Positions 21,336-34,795 are shown, counted from the first letter of the stretch. The stretch: 64,000 nt of DNA from Meandrina meandrites (GCA_963693305.1 OY855905.1:31181937-31245936), one strand, 5' to 3'. Notes: generated by a model not told the origin, from the sequence alone. Numbers and translations are program-made.

Positions 21336-22654
21336 ACGTTACCCAGTTCTACACCTTGGTGGCTAGAAAGACGCACTGTGAGACAATGACCAGGGCTACG
21401 TTCTAAACCCGGACAACTCGACCATTCCAGAACATAATTCGCCATTCTGTGAAATTTCGACTTTCTTCTTTAATATTCATCGGAGGATAGGTCTGAAATC
21501 TATGGATTATCACGAAGTTCTTAAATAAGATAGAAATCCTCGGTGTCGACAAATACATTATAAATTCCCTAATTTGAATTTAGTGTGCGCTCCGGTAATA
21601 ATGTACGCATGCTCTGCCATTCATCTAGGGCCGGATGCCGCGTTTCGTTTTCAAATTTATCCGGATTAGTGTGAACGGTGAAAATATTGAAAACGGAAAC
21701 ATTTTATCCGTTTTCGGGGCGAAAACTCCGTTTTCAAATTTATCCGGATTAATGTTTTTGCGCATCCTTACTGCGCACGTAATTCATGTCTCAACGCCAC
21801 GTCATGCATCGAGCGCGTGCGCTGAGAAAACTTTTCAAACAAATATAGGCTAGGCCTGATAGCTTTTGCGTTAACTTCGCTCGAAGTTTACTCTCTCAAA
21901 TGGTCCGTGGCCCCCCATTTTTTTTTTGATTAGCAGCTTTGTTTAACGGTTCTAAATAGATTGCAAAAAATGAACTAAAAGTCAATGTGGACAGTTAAAA
22001 ATGTCTAACTTGTCTGCCCACGCGGCATCAAATCTTGCCAATCTTTTGACTGTCAGGCAAGTGCAAATGTGATCGCTAAATGATTAGATTTTCTTTAAGG
22101 AACATCACCAGCTGAATCAATTTGCTCAATAGATCCACTTCAACAATATTTAGACGAGAAAATTGCATTTCATTTATTTATTCGCGATATTATGGACAGA
22201 CACTGTCGCCATTGTCAGAAACGAAGGCCGATTCTTAAGCTCTTACGGGTGATCTTACGGGTGACCGCCCCATTTTTTTTACCTTTCTGACACGAGTAAC
22301 CCAAAAAACTCGCAGTGGTAAAAGTTTAAGAAAAAAGTCAATGCTAGAAGATTTTCGCGCGAACGTCCTTAAGTGATGCCAAGAGGAGTTATCAAGTATT
22401 AACAGCGCCTCCTCGTTCATCTTTTGGTTCACGCGTACTTCAAGGGCAACACAGTTAGTCCATCTCTTTTTAGCGCTATACAGCTAGCGTACAGAAAGTT
22501 ATATTACGTTTTGGGCTCTTTGCAGTCCCTTGTTCTTTCGAGGTTTTAAAGAGCAGCTTTTTCATACGAAGGCAACATTCGTTAACTAATTACGTTTCTT
22601 TCCAAAAGCGCACACTCGCAAGTTTACTGCGCCACACTGTCAACTGTACTTATT

Positions 22655-22840
22655 ACAAATAATATTAAAGTGCAAAATGTTATCAGAAATGATATCTCTC
22701 TGCAAAAAGAGAAATTATGATATCCTTTTATCCTGATATCTCGAGGTGTGAAGATATCATGATAACATGATATCACGATAACTTAGAGATATCATGATAA
22801 CTCAAAGATATCATTAAGATATCATGTTATCTACTTTTGG
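22655..22840. repeat. GATATC-rich palindromic tract, private to copy A
   Basis: Words such as GATATC, ATGATATC and GATATCATGATAAC recur about ten times and are mostly self-complementary, so the tract can fold extensively. Copy B reads straight through here (about 35,475-35,510) without it. It may be an insertion into A after duplication, or a loss in B. Confidence 0.7.
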
Positions 22841-24397
22841 CCGCGATGGCCCGCCATAAACATGTACTTTTTCTTAACGTGTCTGAACAGCACAGTTCCC
22901 GCAACACGCTAAATTTGTGATAAGCTGAACGTTTAACAATTTAACCGTGAGCGGCGGTCTCAGCATGATTTGTCAAGGCTACTGAACTCTTACCGAACTT
23001 TTGGTGATGTCCTATCTCGAGTAATGAAAACCTGTTAAACAAAGGATCGGAACTTGTTTTGTAGTGTCCTTTTTAGTGCGACAAAACGTGACAACGTGAT
23101 AACGGTTATTTAACGGTTGAGCGTGGGAGATATGCTAAACATGTAGTCGTCATGTTATTGGTTGTCCATGATTCTTCGACTCTTGCAATTGATGACTTCT
23201 GCTTTCTTTTAGCCTCGGGATACACGAATTCAAAACAATTTCACATCCCTGGCAACAGGGGTTGCTTCACAAAAATTCAAAAGCGGCCAAGGTTTGTAAG
23301 GTGTTTAAGTCAATTTCGTTCTTAGTAATCGCTCAGTCACGAAACTGATCTGACATTATGTAAACTGATTATGTAATTGTGTAAACACATATGATTCGCG
23401 TGAATGTCAATCACGCTAAAGTCACGCACTTTTCCAGTGCAGTTTTTGTCGTTTTCAGATAACAACGACTGGTTTTCTGCAAGTGCCTTACATATTTAAG
23501 TAAGTTATATCATAGCAAAGAATAAAAAACGAAACAATATTTGTAACGTCTTTAATTAGTTTTCTCGTTAGTCCACAACTGGCGGTAAAACCCGGCGGGG
23601 GAAGGGTGGGGGAAGGTTGACGTCGACGGTCAGAAAAGCGTTTCTCTTGAATTAAACTTCGAGACAGATTAATCAACCAAATGAAAACTATGACATTTTA
23701 TAGCTTTTGCTTTGATGTGATGCATATATCTTTTGCTTTTAATATTTTTAAAGGCAATAAAACCTGATCTATTTTTGTATGCAAACTTTTCAATTTTCCA
23801 GTTTTCCGCTGCTCTCGTTAATTAACAAAAAGTCCAAAAGTAATTTGTCCGCAAAGTATTTCTCTATTTATTCAAAATACAGCCCTTTTGCTCTTATTCT
23901 AATTGAAAAAACAATGAGATATTGAAAATCCTTCCTGATTACTCAATTGACAAAACCTACAAACTGCCATCTTTGTTTCAAACTGTTTTCTGCAGTGAAG
24001 CGAACCTGGAGAAAAAAACTACGATTTTAAAAAGTAGAAAGACTAACTAAGAAAGGGGTGTGATTTGGTTGGAGATTATGCCTTCTATATATGTTGTGAC
24101 GAGAGACAGGCAAAGTTAGCCAATTTTTGGAAATTTCAGTACAAAAATTGGTCGCGGGGTGGTCGTACTTCAACGGTTGTCACGTGAAGGCAAAAAATAC
24201 ATTACCGTAATTATGCGAGGCAAAAACGCGGGAAAAATAGTATGCAGCAGACACGACAACACTGGCGACAATTTACTGACTGACTCACTGACGAAGCGAA
24301 ATAGAAATTTGCCTGAATTTTGAGCTCCCAAAGTGGCAGTTGTTTTATTCATTTATTATCGCTTTTCTCACGCGATTTGTTTCACACAAGCCCTAGT

Positions 24398-24856
24398 GAA
24401 TATATCTTTTAACGGTTTCTGACGCCATCTTACTGCTGGGGGGCAAGCACGGCAAAATTTACACTAAATGTATGGGGAAAGTAAGGAGTTAAATGTAAAA
24501 GCCCAATAATTTCAAGAAAATGTAATTCTACAAATTGTATGAATTACAAGGTAAAGATACCTAGCAAAAGGCTAAATTGATTAAATTTGAAGGACACAGC
24601 TTCTCCGCGCTAATTTTAGACAAATGTATGTAAAAATGAAATTCTTAATTGCGGCTTTCCCAGCGAGGCTTCATTCCTCGAATTTGATCAGTAAACTCTT
24701 TTACCCGGTGCCTCGAGTTTGTTAGTAAAAAATATTCCGTTAACTATTAGGCATTTGATTCCTCTCTTTTCCCATAACTTTTCTGTAAATTTTGCCGTGT
24801 TTGCCACCAAACTAAGATGGCCTCATGATCAGAAACCGTGAAAAGGTCTATTTAGC
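24398..24856. mobile_element. Recurrent inverted-repeat element, first of six copies
   Basis: The left part contains CACGGTTTCTGAC-like sequence, GGGGGGCAAGCACGGCAAAA and TGTATGGG.AAAGTAAGG. The right part reads as the reverse complement (TTTTGCCGTGTTTGCCACC, CAGAAACCGTGAAAAGGTCT). The inverted arms are about 90 bp. Other copies are at about 31,043-31,662, 37,078-37,536, 46,831-47,447, 50,695-51,233 and 53,437-53,917. No coding region is seen. The ends (around GAATAGACCTTTTTCACGG) suggest a MITE-like ancestor now carried along by duplication of larger units. Confidence 0.6.
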
Positions 24857-25686
24857 GAAATCCATTTCTCGACCCTTGCCGCCGAATGTCTGATCGTTGG
24901 TTGCATTGCCTCGTAACTTGCTTTCAAAAGTTTACAGATATAACTGCAGAAAATTACAATTCAACCAAGATTGAAATATCTTTCATGCGCCTCATTGAAA
25001 GAAAGTCAAAGAAAATGTCGTTGAGGGCGGCACAGAAATGGCGCGAAATCATAAAGCTAACCGACTTTATAGATTTAAATAAAAATTGAAATACAAGATT
25101 TAAAAAAAAGCTCAGAGGAAAGGCTTCACCATCATTATTTTAGTTCAATTATTTGCTAAATTTTTAAAACCTAAACCTTAAATTCACGCTCTGTTTCCCT
25201 TGCACAAAAGCTCTTTGCTAGCAAATCAAGGCGGTCGCATTTCAATCAAGTTCCATAGAGTCTTGAATCACAGTCAAAAGCAGATTGACCAGATTGTTTT
25301 AGATTTTTGGCACATCCGCCATTTACCAATTTCATTCTCAAAATCCCAGGCCTAAAGTTTGTCTATTGAAGTTACCTTTCACAATTGTAGATAAAAAAAA
25401 AGTTATTAATGTTTATGAACAGCTGAATTGTAAACAATTTTCTAGAAGCGTCTAGTTAAATTATTTCAGTGCATGATTTTCAAAAGTGTCTACGTGACTC
25501 CCGCGAAAACATTTCCAAGATTTCCGTAATTAATTAATTAATTAATTAATTAATTCCGTAATTACACATGTCATACAATGTCCGTTGTAGCTATGCGTTT
25601 TTCGTACAAGCAATCACGAAAGCGTGAACTGGTGAGGAATAAATTTCATTCCGTGGCTAAAACTCTTTACTGAAATTTACTCATCA

Positions 25687-26972
25687 CAGAAGTCCATAAC
25701 TAGAAGTCTACATCTCTGGTAATAGGCTTTGAGATATGTCTTTCGCGTGTACCTCGCGCTCCTCGCGTGTAGGCTATTTTTGGAACAGCTTTGCCGCGAA
25801 CAAGTAGCCAATCACATTGAAGTATTTTTTAATTCGCGCCTTTGATTGGTTGAACAAATTTTTGAAGAAAAGCAGAACTGCAGAGGACGAGTGAACTCGA
25901 GCGAACGGCATTACGAAATTTCTGTTTGTTGGTCATCGTAATTTCCGTTTTGTGAGGATTAAATCGTCCGGACAAGAATCATCAGGCCATCTTTCATCGA
26001 TGACGATAGCATCGAAGTTGTAAAAATTCGGAGCATCCAAATAAGCGAGAGGACCTCAGTGTTTTGGAGTCAGAATACGAAATGGCAGCGGGCAAGATAG
26101 ACTAATTCCGAGTGAAATTCAAAATGCGAAGACACTAAAGATTAATGGTACTCTCAAGATGAAGACAGGCATTAAGAGAGCAAGTGCATTTTGGCACAGG
26201 TTCGTTGCTATTTTGAGAAACAAAACCGTGGTCCCTGAAGCGCTCAACATCGAGCGCGGAATGAACAGAATGAAGTTTGATTCGTTTGAGAACAACATTC
26301 AGAGAAAACGACAAGTTTGGCGAGTTTCGCATGTTTTTGGAATTATAAGGACGGCATGAAAACAAAAGACTGACTAAGGTAATGTACTTGTTTTAATATG
26401 AATAGAAATACGAGTTCAATTCATCGAACAATGATGATTTCATTCACATCCGTCAAAAGTTTAATTCAAGTTGTGCTTCTCGGGCACTTCGCAGTGTGCA
26501 GCTATTGTGTTGTGTATGTTGTTCAGTATTTTAACACGAGGATATGCTGTACAAAATAAAGACACACTTAAGTACTAAAAGTTTGGGGAACTTCTGTTCA
26601 TAAATTCTCTCGTAAATTATAAAAAGTCGACCTGTTCGTTTTGTGAGTTTGTCTACTGAAACCCGGCGACGGGTTGCTTTTTCACTCGCCTTCAAATGCC
26701 ACTGAACAGACGTTTGAAATCACTATCTACGATACTACTTCTGTCGAAATGTAAGAATTAAAGAGAATGGCCTGTCAAGTGTTTTGATGTGATTTGATTT
26801 ATTTCACCTGCCACTTTCCAAAATATTCGGCCGCAACTTAGAACTCCAATCGTGTCGAAATAGTGGGTTACGTCATTTTCTCGCGAGACATCAGTTTCTA
26901 AAAATAGCCTACACGCGAAAGACATAGCACGCGCCCCAATACCAGATGTAGACTTCTAGTTATGGACTTCTG
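25687..26972. mobile_element. 1.29-kb TIR element, private to copy A, empty site in copy B
   Basis: It begins and ends with a perfect inverted repeat of 29 bp starting CAGAAGTCCATAACTAGAAG; weaker complementarity extends inward (TCTTTCGCGTGTA...GGCTATTTTT). CTCATCA flanks both sides (25680-25686 and 26973-26979). Copy B at about 41,970 has a single TTCATCACCAG there, so insertion followed the duplication. No transposase is seen; a 66-codon frame at 26,159-26,359 resembles nothing I recognise. Confidence 0.9.
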
Positions 26973-27716
26973 CTCATCACCAGTTCAATTTCATGATCGC
27001 TGGTGCGAAACACGCTTAGACTCTCTCCTCTGCAGGAGCTCCTTCAGTGGAGGGGGGCGAAAAAACACGAAAAGTAAAAAATAGGGGGGCGCGGGGGTCC
27101 CCCCCGCGCGCTTTCGTTTCTATTCTTCCCAGGCTCCTCACGCTCTCCCCATTTCCCAGTCCGTACGAAAAAAACACAGAGGCCTCTGACGGGTGGGGCA
27201 TGGGGAGAGACACTTTGATGTAACGGAAGGTATGGTATGAAATATATGATTGACGGAAGTCTTGGAAACGTTTCCGGGGGTGTTTTGATTTCTGAAGTCG
27301 TGTATCAAACTAAACGGCGGGAATACAAAAGAGGTGAACAAAATAAACAGACTTCTGTAAAAGCGCAGGTTTCACGCAACATTTAAACGTAATATATTAC
27401 AACGCTGTTGCGCACAACGTACGTTGCAATATATTGCAACATGCCTAATGGGGTTGAATCAAGTTTGAAAATGGTCACATGTTTTAATTTATATCTGCTG
27501 GTGCAAGATTAAACTGGGATTGCCAAAATATGAAATCAATCAAATTCTGTTGCGCTGATGTTTAGCTCGTGCGCAGCCCCTCCCCTATCCTCGCCTCCCC
27601 ATTCAAGAAAATAGCGAGTGAAAAAGTCGCTATAGTTTCGGAACTTTGCTGTACTCAGCAGCTACTCAAACTACATTTAAAACTGTAACACTATCGATTC
27701 TGAGTTTTCTCTTTGC

Positions 27717-27722
27717 TTTATT
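27717..27722 (-). terminator. Poly(A) signal of LU-2
   Basis: This reads AATAAA on the minus strand, about 155 bases after the LU-2 stop, at the position conserved in LU-1 and LU-3. Confidence 0.6.
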
Positions 27723-27874
27723 GAATAAGTAAACGTTTGTTGATTACAAATGGTGCTGGAAATCTGAACACAATTAGCTTTCAGCAGCACGGTGACCAAA
27801 TGTGCGAATATTGATAGTGCCCACACGATAGTGCTAAAAAAATTAAAACACTAAAAGCCAAGATCTCAAAAGTC

Positions 27875-29370
27875 TCAGTTGTTGTTGCACAGTGACTCGG
27901 TGCAGTGAAACACTTCACAGGGGAAGTCTTCGCAGTCTTGCTTTGCCTGGTTATAATACTTCATGTCCGAGCACTGAAGTACATATCCATATGGACTTGT
28001 TATTGTCAGGCATATGGGTTCCTCTTGTTTACATACTCTCTCCCTTTTGTCGCAGTTCTCCTTCTTATTGGTATGACAAGAATAACACTTGAATTCCTCT
28101 ATAAATAGAAATGCGGAAAAATGAGAAAGTCGATCAAAGTTGTATATGAAGTCCACCGTGGTCAAAGGTCTCAGTCAGTTTTTTGTATAAAATTGTGGAG
28201 ATTTCTTTTGTGATGAATTGAAAGTAAGGAGACAATATATAAATTAGATGCTGAGGGCAAATATTTATTTTCAGTTCTTTCCAACACCCGTTTCTTGTTT
28301 TTCCAAGACTTCCAATGCTCCACTTGGAACGTTTTTAGTAAACTCTTAGAAGGTTTAGTAAATCGACAGGATTTTTGTTAACTATCAAACTTCACACAGT
28401 GAAAATGGAAACCCTATCTTTTTTCTGGGGACAAGGTTACGATGTTGTACTCTGAGGGGTGGGGGCGGGGGGCGGGGTAGTACTCCTCTCCTGCCTAGGG
28501 TTTTTACGACTTGGAGTTCACAAAACGGTAGGAACAATTGTTGCTTATGTTTTTTAAATAGGCTGACGGCCTCGATATATTTAAGGCGGGGGTACACATG
28601 AATTTGAATGAAATTCTAAGAGATTTAAATTTACGAGGGGATAAAGAAGAAATAATTATTTTTGAAACATAAACTCAAGCAGTACTTAGTCAAACCAAGA
28701 GAGTATGAAGTAATCCTCTCTTGGTTAAACTTTATTACCACCTTACGATGTTTTTTTTATCTAGCATTCCTTGACATGAAGAAGTTCCTAAGTGCTACTA
28801 TATAGCAGATGCCTTTTAAAGTGAATTTGAGCATATGGAGCTAAGAATTATTTACCTCTCGCTTGCGGTTGTTTTCCCAGCTCTTCACGTGCGCGAGCCC
28901 AGAGACTTGGAAGCTTTCTGTACACTGCATGAGAAATTAAGAAAACGTGATGGTTCTTCGCTTTAGAAAATCGCAACTTTGCATTTCTAAAGAATGAGAT
29001 ATGTCCAATTTTAACATGAACCTCTGTTAGACTGTGCTGATCTGCGAATCTGCTGACAGTTTGATGTCGCTGCGGCTATGAAATTATTGAGCTAGCCGCC
29101 ATTGAGTTTGCAATATTTCTTGTGTTGGCTATTTACTAGTTTTTTGCCGCATTTTATAAATAATCGATTGCCTTGTTCTTAGAGAACTGATGAATGTTTG
29201 CGTGGAGTACGTTATACCTGATAAACCAGACGATCTGATCGGGGATCTTGGACATAAAATTCTGTCCTTTTTTGGGGGGGGAGGGGGGAGGGGCAGTATT
29301 TTCAGAAATTACCTTTGGCTTGCACAATGCCAATAGTGAGCACGATCAGCAGAAACGTCTTCAGATACAT
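27875..29370 (-). CDS. LU-2: secreted Ly6/uPAR-domain protein, two coding exons
   Basis: Exon 1 (29313-29370) encodes a signal peptide MYLKTFLLIVLTIGIVQAK with donor GTAATT. Exon 2 (27875-28098) follows a TATTTATAG acceptor; phases fit (1+2), giving a 93-residue precursor. The mature part begins EEFKCYSC and has ten cysteines in LU spacing with the closing CTESLCN. No GPI signal or membrane helix follows, so it should be secreted. The one intron separating signal peptide and domain is usual for this family. Known LU proteins bind receptors such as nicotinic receptors, complement or growth-factor receptors; the ligand here is unknown. A TATA-like box and a poly(A) signal are in place, so the gene looks functional. 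Confidence 0.85.
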
Positions 29371-29426
29371 TGTCTCTTGTCTGCAAGTTGTATCTAAAGT
29401 GAAATAAGAAGGTCTCAAATCTCCTG

Positions 29427-29434
29427 TTTTATAC
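29427..29434 (-). promoter_or_regulatory. TATA-like box upstream of LU-2
   Basis: On the minus strand this reads GTATAAAA, about 60 bases before the start codon. The same box is kept upstream of LU-3 (45411-45418) within a conserved stretch. Confidence 0.5.
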
Positions 29435-29730
29435 GACACGTATAAAATAACACATTTTCTTCATTCTCGCCTATAGTTATTACACAATAACAAGGCCTGT
29501 TCCAATCGTCGTGCTACTCAGCAGTGTCGAACTCATGATCAAACGAATTTGATGAAGTTGGCCTGGCAGTGCCATGACGATAGCACGGCATTGGTTTCAA
29601 AACGTCGAATTTAATGCAGTCGCGCCGAATTCAATTATATCAGAAACAACAAAACAAACCGCAGGCTTCAAAATAACTTTAATCGGCACAACAAGAGCAC
29701 GCCGTTTAAAACCAATTGCAAGTTGCATTA

Positions 29731-29747
29731 CTGCCGTGCGGCACGGC
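29731..29747. repeat. Perfect 17-base palindrome TGCCGTGCGGCACGGCA
   Basis: The palindrome lies in a GC-richer island upstream of LU-2 and is kept in copy B at about 45717-45733. Flanking words (CCTGCCGAACTTAATTCAG) suggest a small repeat element. Function unknown. Confidence 0.5.
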
Positions 29748-32700
29748 AAGCCTTGCCGCGCTAATTAGTCCTGCCGAACTTAATTCAGCCTGCCAAACTG
29801 AATGGTTTCAAACGCCGTACTACTTTTTCTTCAAATTAGTTCAGCACTGCAATAGTGCGACGTTTGATGTTGTTTCACGGGTTAAGTAAAATCATGCTAT
29901 GATTGAGTTACAGTATTTATTCGATTAAACGCCGCGGCGTTTATCAAATTTTTCGTGACTCGAGTGCGGCGTTTATTTTAAATCCAATTTATTTCTCGCA
30001 AACAATAGTACGGTAACCGAACATTAAAATTTTAGTGCTTGTCTGAAGTATACTCAAAAAAACATTGTTATCAAACATTGTTATCAATGATAAGGCGGTG
30101 ATTATTCAAGCTATTCAGTGCAGATTGTTTTGAATGCAACGGTTTTGGCATCTGACGCCTAACAAATCAATTAACTTTACAAAAAGATGCCTTAAGAAAA
30201 CTGGAAATTGTACAACTATGACGGGATTTTGGCTTCTCCATACTTTGTTACTAATTTGTTCATTTTTAATTTTCTGCTGCACTTCACAAAATTGAAGGCG
30301 GTGATTATTCAGGCTATTCCGTGCAACCTTTTTGGCGTGCTGAGGCTAAACAAATAAATTAACTTAACAAAAACCTGCCTTAAAGTGTTACCGCAAGAAA
30401 TGAGAACAATGCATCCACCGCCCGGCTGTCATATAATGTCTATATGCGAGCCAAGTGGCCCATCAGGGCTTATCCCGGTTTCCGTAGCATGAAGCGAGTG
30501 GGAGTATTTCTACTCCCTCCTGGATGGGATGCTAGTCCATCGCAGGTCGACCATTGCAGTTTTCAAAAACTCGCATACAATTTCATTGAAATCCGGAATT
30601 GCAAGAGCCATGCAGCAGCTAACCAGTGTCGCTACCACTTCATATTTCAGGCACGCGGGTAGTACATATTCAAGAAAACATTAGACTGGACACAGTGCCG
30701 TTTCTAGTCATTGAAACTGAATACATCAATTATGTACGCTGCTTTTTTTTATCGCAGCGTCACTGGACACAGTTATATTTATTAGAACTCTATCTTGAAC
30801 AATGTTTACTGCAAGCCTTTGTCCCCAGTGGAGGGTAAAAAATACATCACCGTAATTATGCCACACAAAAAAGCGGGAAAATATAGTATCCAGCAACGAT
30901 AAAACCAGTCGAAGAAGTGACAACACTGACGACAATTTTGATCAATTTTACACGGATGAAGCGAAGAAACTTTGTCCGAATTTTGAGCTCCGAATTATCG
31001 CTTTTCTCACTGCGATTTGTTTCACATAAAGGGTACTAAGTGAATAGACCTTTTTCACGGTTTCTGACGCCATCTTACTCTTGGGGGGCAAACACGGCAA
31101 AATTTACTCTAAATGTATGGGAAAAGTAAGGAGTTCAAAGCCCAATAATTTCAAGAAAGTTAACATTCTGCAACGTCTGTGAATTACAAGGTAAAGATAC
31201 CTAGCAAACGATTAAATCGATTAAATTCAAAGGACACAGCTATGCTGGGAAGCGAGAGATCGCACGTTTACTTTTTCATAAAAATGTTTCTAACCTCCCC
31301 GCGATTAGACAAAGCCGGCGGTATGTAAAAATGAAATTCTTAATTGCGGCTTTTCCAGCGAGGCTTCATTCCTCGAATTTGACACTAGGAAACACTTTTA
31401 ACCGTATGAGAAATGTATGAGAATGTAATCGGTGTCTTGAGTTTGTAAGCTTCATTCCTCGAATTTGACCCGAGGAAACACTTTTAACCGGTGTCTTGAG
31501 TTGTAAGTAAAAAATATTTCGAAATTGGAATTTTCCGTTAACTATAAGACATTAGATTCCTCTCTTTTAGATTCCTCACTTTCTCATACATTAACTGTAA
31601 TTTTTGTCGTGTTTGCCATCCAACTAAGGTGGGGTCAGAAACCGTGAAAAGGTTTATATAGCGAAATCCTTTTCTCGACCCTTGCCGCCGAATGTCTGAC
31701 CGTTGGTAGCGTTGCCTCGTAAATTGTTTCCAAAATTTTAAGTTAAAGCTGCAGAAAATATTACAATTCAATTAAGGTGGAAATGTCTTTCATGGGCTTC
31801 ATTGAAAGAAAGTCAAAGAAAATGTCGTCAAGGGCACAGCTGAAGGGCAGTACACAAATGGCGCGAGATCATAAAGCCAGCCGACTTTATAGATTGAACT
31901 AAAAACTTCAATACAAGATTTTAAAGGAGGAAAAGCTTCACCACCATTATTAATATTAGTTCAATTTGCTGAATTTTCAAAATTGAAGGAAGAAACTTAC
32001 CTTTGGAGATGGGAGACGAGATGTTAAAGCTACAAGCTCAAGAAAGCAAACTAAATGCTTGGCTGCCTTGTTTACAGACTGTGACTGAATAATAAGAGAC
32101 ATTCTTGCTAAAAATAAGAAACCTTTGAAATCACGCTCTGTTTCACTTGCACAAAAGCTCTTTGCTAGCAAGTCAAGGCGGTCGGATTTCAATCAAGATA
32201 GAGTCAAGAGAGAGTCAATCAAGAGTCTTGAATCACGGTCAAAAGCAGATTGTTTTCAATGCAACGGTTTTGGCATCTGACGCTAAACAAATAAATTAAC
32301 TTTACAAAAAGATGCCTTAAGAAAACTGGAAATTGTACAACTATGACGGGATTTGGCTTTTCCCTACTTTGTTACTAATTTGCTCATTTTTTCTGCTGCA
32401 CTTTACAAAACTGAAGGCGGTGATTATTCAGGCTATCCAGTGCAACCCGTTTTGGCGCGCTGAGGCTAAACAAATAAATTAACTTTACTAAAAGATGCCT
32501 TAAACAAGTTTCCACAATTATTGCTGTAAGTACGTGACTGAGAAAAATGCATCCACTGCCAAATAATGTAGAGTTCTGCAAACACATTATTTTAAACTGA
32601 AGGAATCATTTTCGTCTTGTTTGCACTCAACCCTTCAAAATTAGCATATTTACGGTTTGGCGCCCAAATATTACTAGCCCAAATGAACAACGTTTGAGAC

Positions 32701-33599
32701 AAGAAAACTGCAATTGTACAACTCTGTCGGGATTTTGGCTTTTCTATCCTTTGTTACTAAGTTGTTGTTTTTAAAGGATACAGCTATGCTGGGAAGCGAG
32801 AGATCGCACCTTTAGTTTTTCATGAAAAGGTTTCTAACCTCCGCGCGATTAGACAAATGTATGTAAACATGAAATTCTAATTGCGGCTTTCCCAGCGACG
32901 TTTCATTCCTCGAATTTTATCAGGAAACTCCCAGTGTCTTGAGTTTGTAAGTCAAAAGTATTTCGGAATTGGAATTTTTTGTTAACCATTAGACATTAGA
33001 TTGCTCACTTGTCCAATACATTTACTGCAAATTTTGTCGTATTTGCCACCCAACTAAGGTGGAGTCAGAAACTGTAAAAAGGTCAATTTAGTGACTGAAT
33101 CCAGTTCTCGACCCTTGCCGCCTAATGTCTGACCGTTGATAGCATTGCCTCGTAAATTGTTTCCAAAATTTCAGGCTAAAGCTGCAGAAAATCACAATTC
33201 AACCAAGATGGAAATATCGTTCATGCGCCTCATTGAAAGATTGTCAAATTAAAGAAAATGACCTCGAGGGCAGCACAGAAAGGCGCGAGATCATAAAGCC
33301 AACCGACTTTATAGATTTAACTAAAAACCGAAATTAAAAGATTGAAATAAAGCGCAGGTAGGAAAGGCTTCACCAACATTACATTTGTTCAATTTGCTAA
33401 ATTTTTAAAATTGAAGAAAGAAACTTACCTTTGGAGATGGGAGACGAGATGTTAACGCTACAAGCTCAAGCAAGCAAACTACTTAAAATGCTTGGCTGCC
33501 TTGTTTACAGACTGTGACTGAATAATAAGAGACATTCTTGCTAAAAATAAGAAACCTTTGAAATCACTCTCTGTTTCCCTTGCAAAACGGCAAAACCTG

Positions 33600-33910
33600 C
33601 AATTTTGTGTCCAAGTTTTCTCCACCGATACAGAATTTCATGACTTGATTTGCGGGGAACATAAACTTGGTGTACTCTATTGTGTTCTGGTCAAAACGGA
33701 TTTTTAAAATCCCTTTTCAAATAGAAGATAGCACGTTTCAAAGTTTAGATTTCACATTTTTACCCTCTTAGGAGCCAATAACTCCTGGTAATTATTGAAT
33801 TCGAGAATTTCGTTCTGACCAGAACACAAAAGAGGTTGTGATTTACCACTAGGTTATATAGTCGTTTAATTTGGTGTGCTATTCTAGCTGAAACGTGGAC
33901 ACAAAATCGC
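33600..33910. mobile_element. Foldback repeat between the two segmental copies
   Basis: ATTTTGTGTCCAAGTTT at the left end faces AAACGTGGACACAAAAT at the right end, and TTGTGTTCTGGTCAAAACG inside faces CGTTCTGACCAGAACACAA. This gives a palindrome of about 310 bp. No gene is seen in 33,586-34,862. Confidence 0.65.
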
Positions 33911-34124
33911 ATTATCTGCAGATTAACACTTAAGAGCTTGTAACATCAAAGTAAACGGTCATCTCTCAGTAAAACGACAATCATGATAAAATTCCATCAA
34001 CCCCTATTATCCTTGATAAGTTTTGAAGGAATCGGTGTTCAAAATTCGAAGAATTAAACATTTACAACATGACAACCCGTCAAAATAAATTGCTAATGAA
34101 TTTATTAATGAGCAAGGGTCCAGC

Positions 34125-34404
34125 GCGGCCTTAATTTCGAAAAAAATCGAACCACGGCTAAAAATATCAATTTTTGGAAGACGCGGGGAAACAACTTGAA
34201 AAGTAAAGCCTTAATTTTTCACGTTACAATCCATTTCAATCCTAGCCATCCACAGACAAAAACGCTTGTTAGCTGCTTCATTGCTCTAACATACAAACTT
34301 TTAATAAAAATGGACCATTAATTTTAGGTTTCCTACGCCACAAATATATATCATGGCTGTTCAAAAATCTGTTTAAATCCGTGACAAAGCCCCTTCAAGA
34401 TGAA
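34125..34404 (-). mobile_element. TTAA-type MITE, truncated, reverse orientation
   Basis: Read on the minus strand it begins GAAGGGGCTTTGTCACGG and aligns along much of its length with the MITE at 58,231-58,612. It is more diverged and no clean TTAA pair is left. Confidence 0.55.
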
Positions 34405-34502
34405 AGTGTTACTGATGGAGAAATTGGTTTACTATAGATAGGCATACAGCCCAAAATTAAAATTGAAATTAAAATAGATCAACAAACAACATAGTACGCA
34501 TT

Positions 34503-34795
34503 AAGGCCCCGTCCACACTAGTCTCCTTCGCAGCCGTTGTTTGGGCTCGTCACGCAACGCTCCCTCCCCCAAATTTGAAAACGCACGTTTTTTTTTCTCC
34601 GGTTTGGCCAACCGTCCACACTAAAACGGTGTTTTCGATCACCAAAAACGGAGCTTTTCGAAAACGGTCCAGAGAACAGAGTAGAGAAATTTGAAAACGC
34701 CGGCTAGGTGGTGTAGTGTGGACGGCCGAAAACGGAACTTTTCGAAAACGCTGTCGTCAAATGCGTGGCCATGTGATCTCCCCTTTCGGTTTAAT
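34503..34795. repeat. MITE-like repeat with GTCCACACTA/TAGTGTGGAC inverted words
   Basis: CCCCGTCCACACTAGTCTCC, GTCCACACTAAAACGG and GTAGTGTGGACGGCCG occur in both orientations, with GAAAACG words between them. This pattern is common in animal DNA-element families. A related phrase set lies at 21,630-21,770. Exact ends are unclear. Confidence 0.45.

Larger units (their letters stand above)
21443..33585. repeat. Segmental duplication copy A (12.1 kb, contains LU-2)
   Basis: From CATTCTGTGAAATTTCGACT onward this block matches copy B (34,863-49,404) in the same orientation and order, with long stretches almost identical, for example 22,880-24,480 against 35,510-37,170. It ends within the sequence CTGTTTCCCTTGCA. 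Apart from LU-2 I see only repeats in it. Features private to A are a roughly 640-bp stretch (21,568-22,215), the GATATC-rich tract (22,640-22,855), a TIR element (25,687-26,972) and an extra repeat segment at about 30,090-30,300. Confidence 0.88.
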
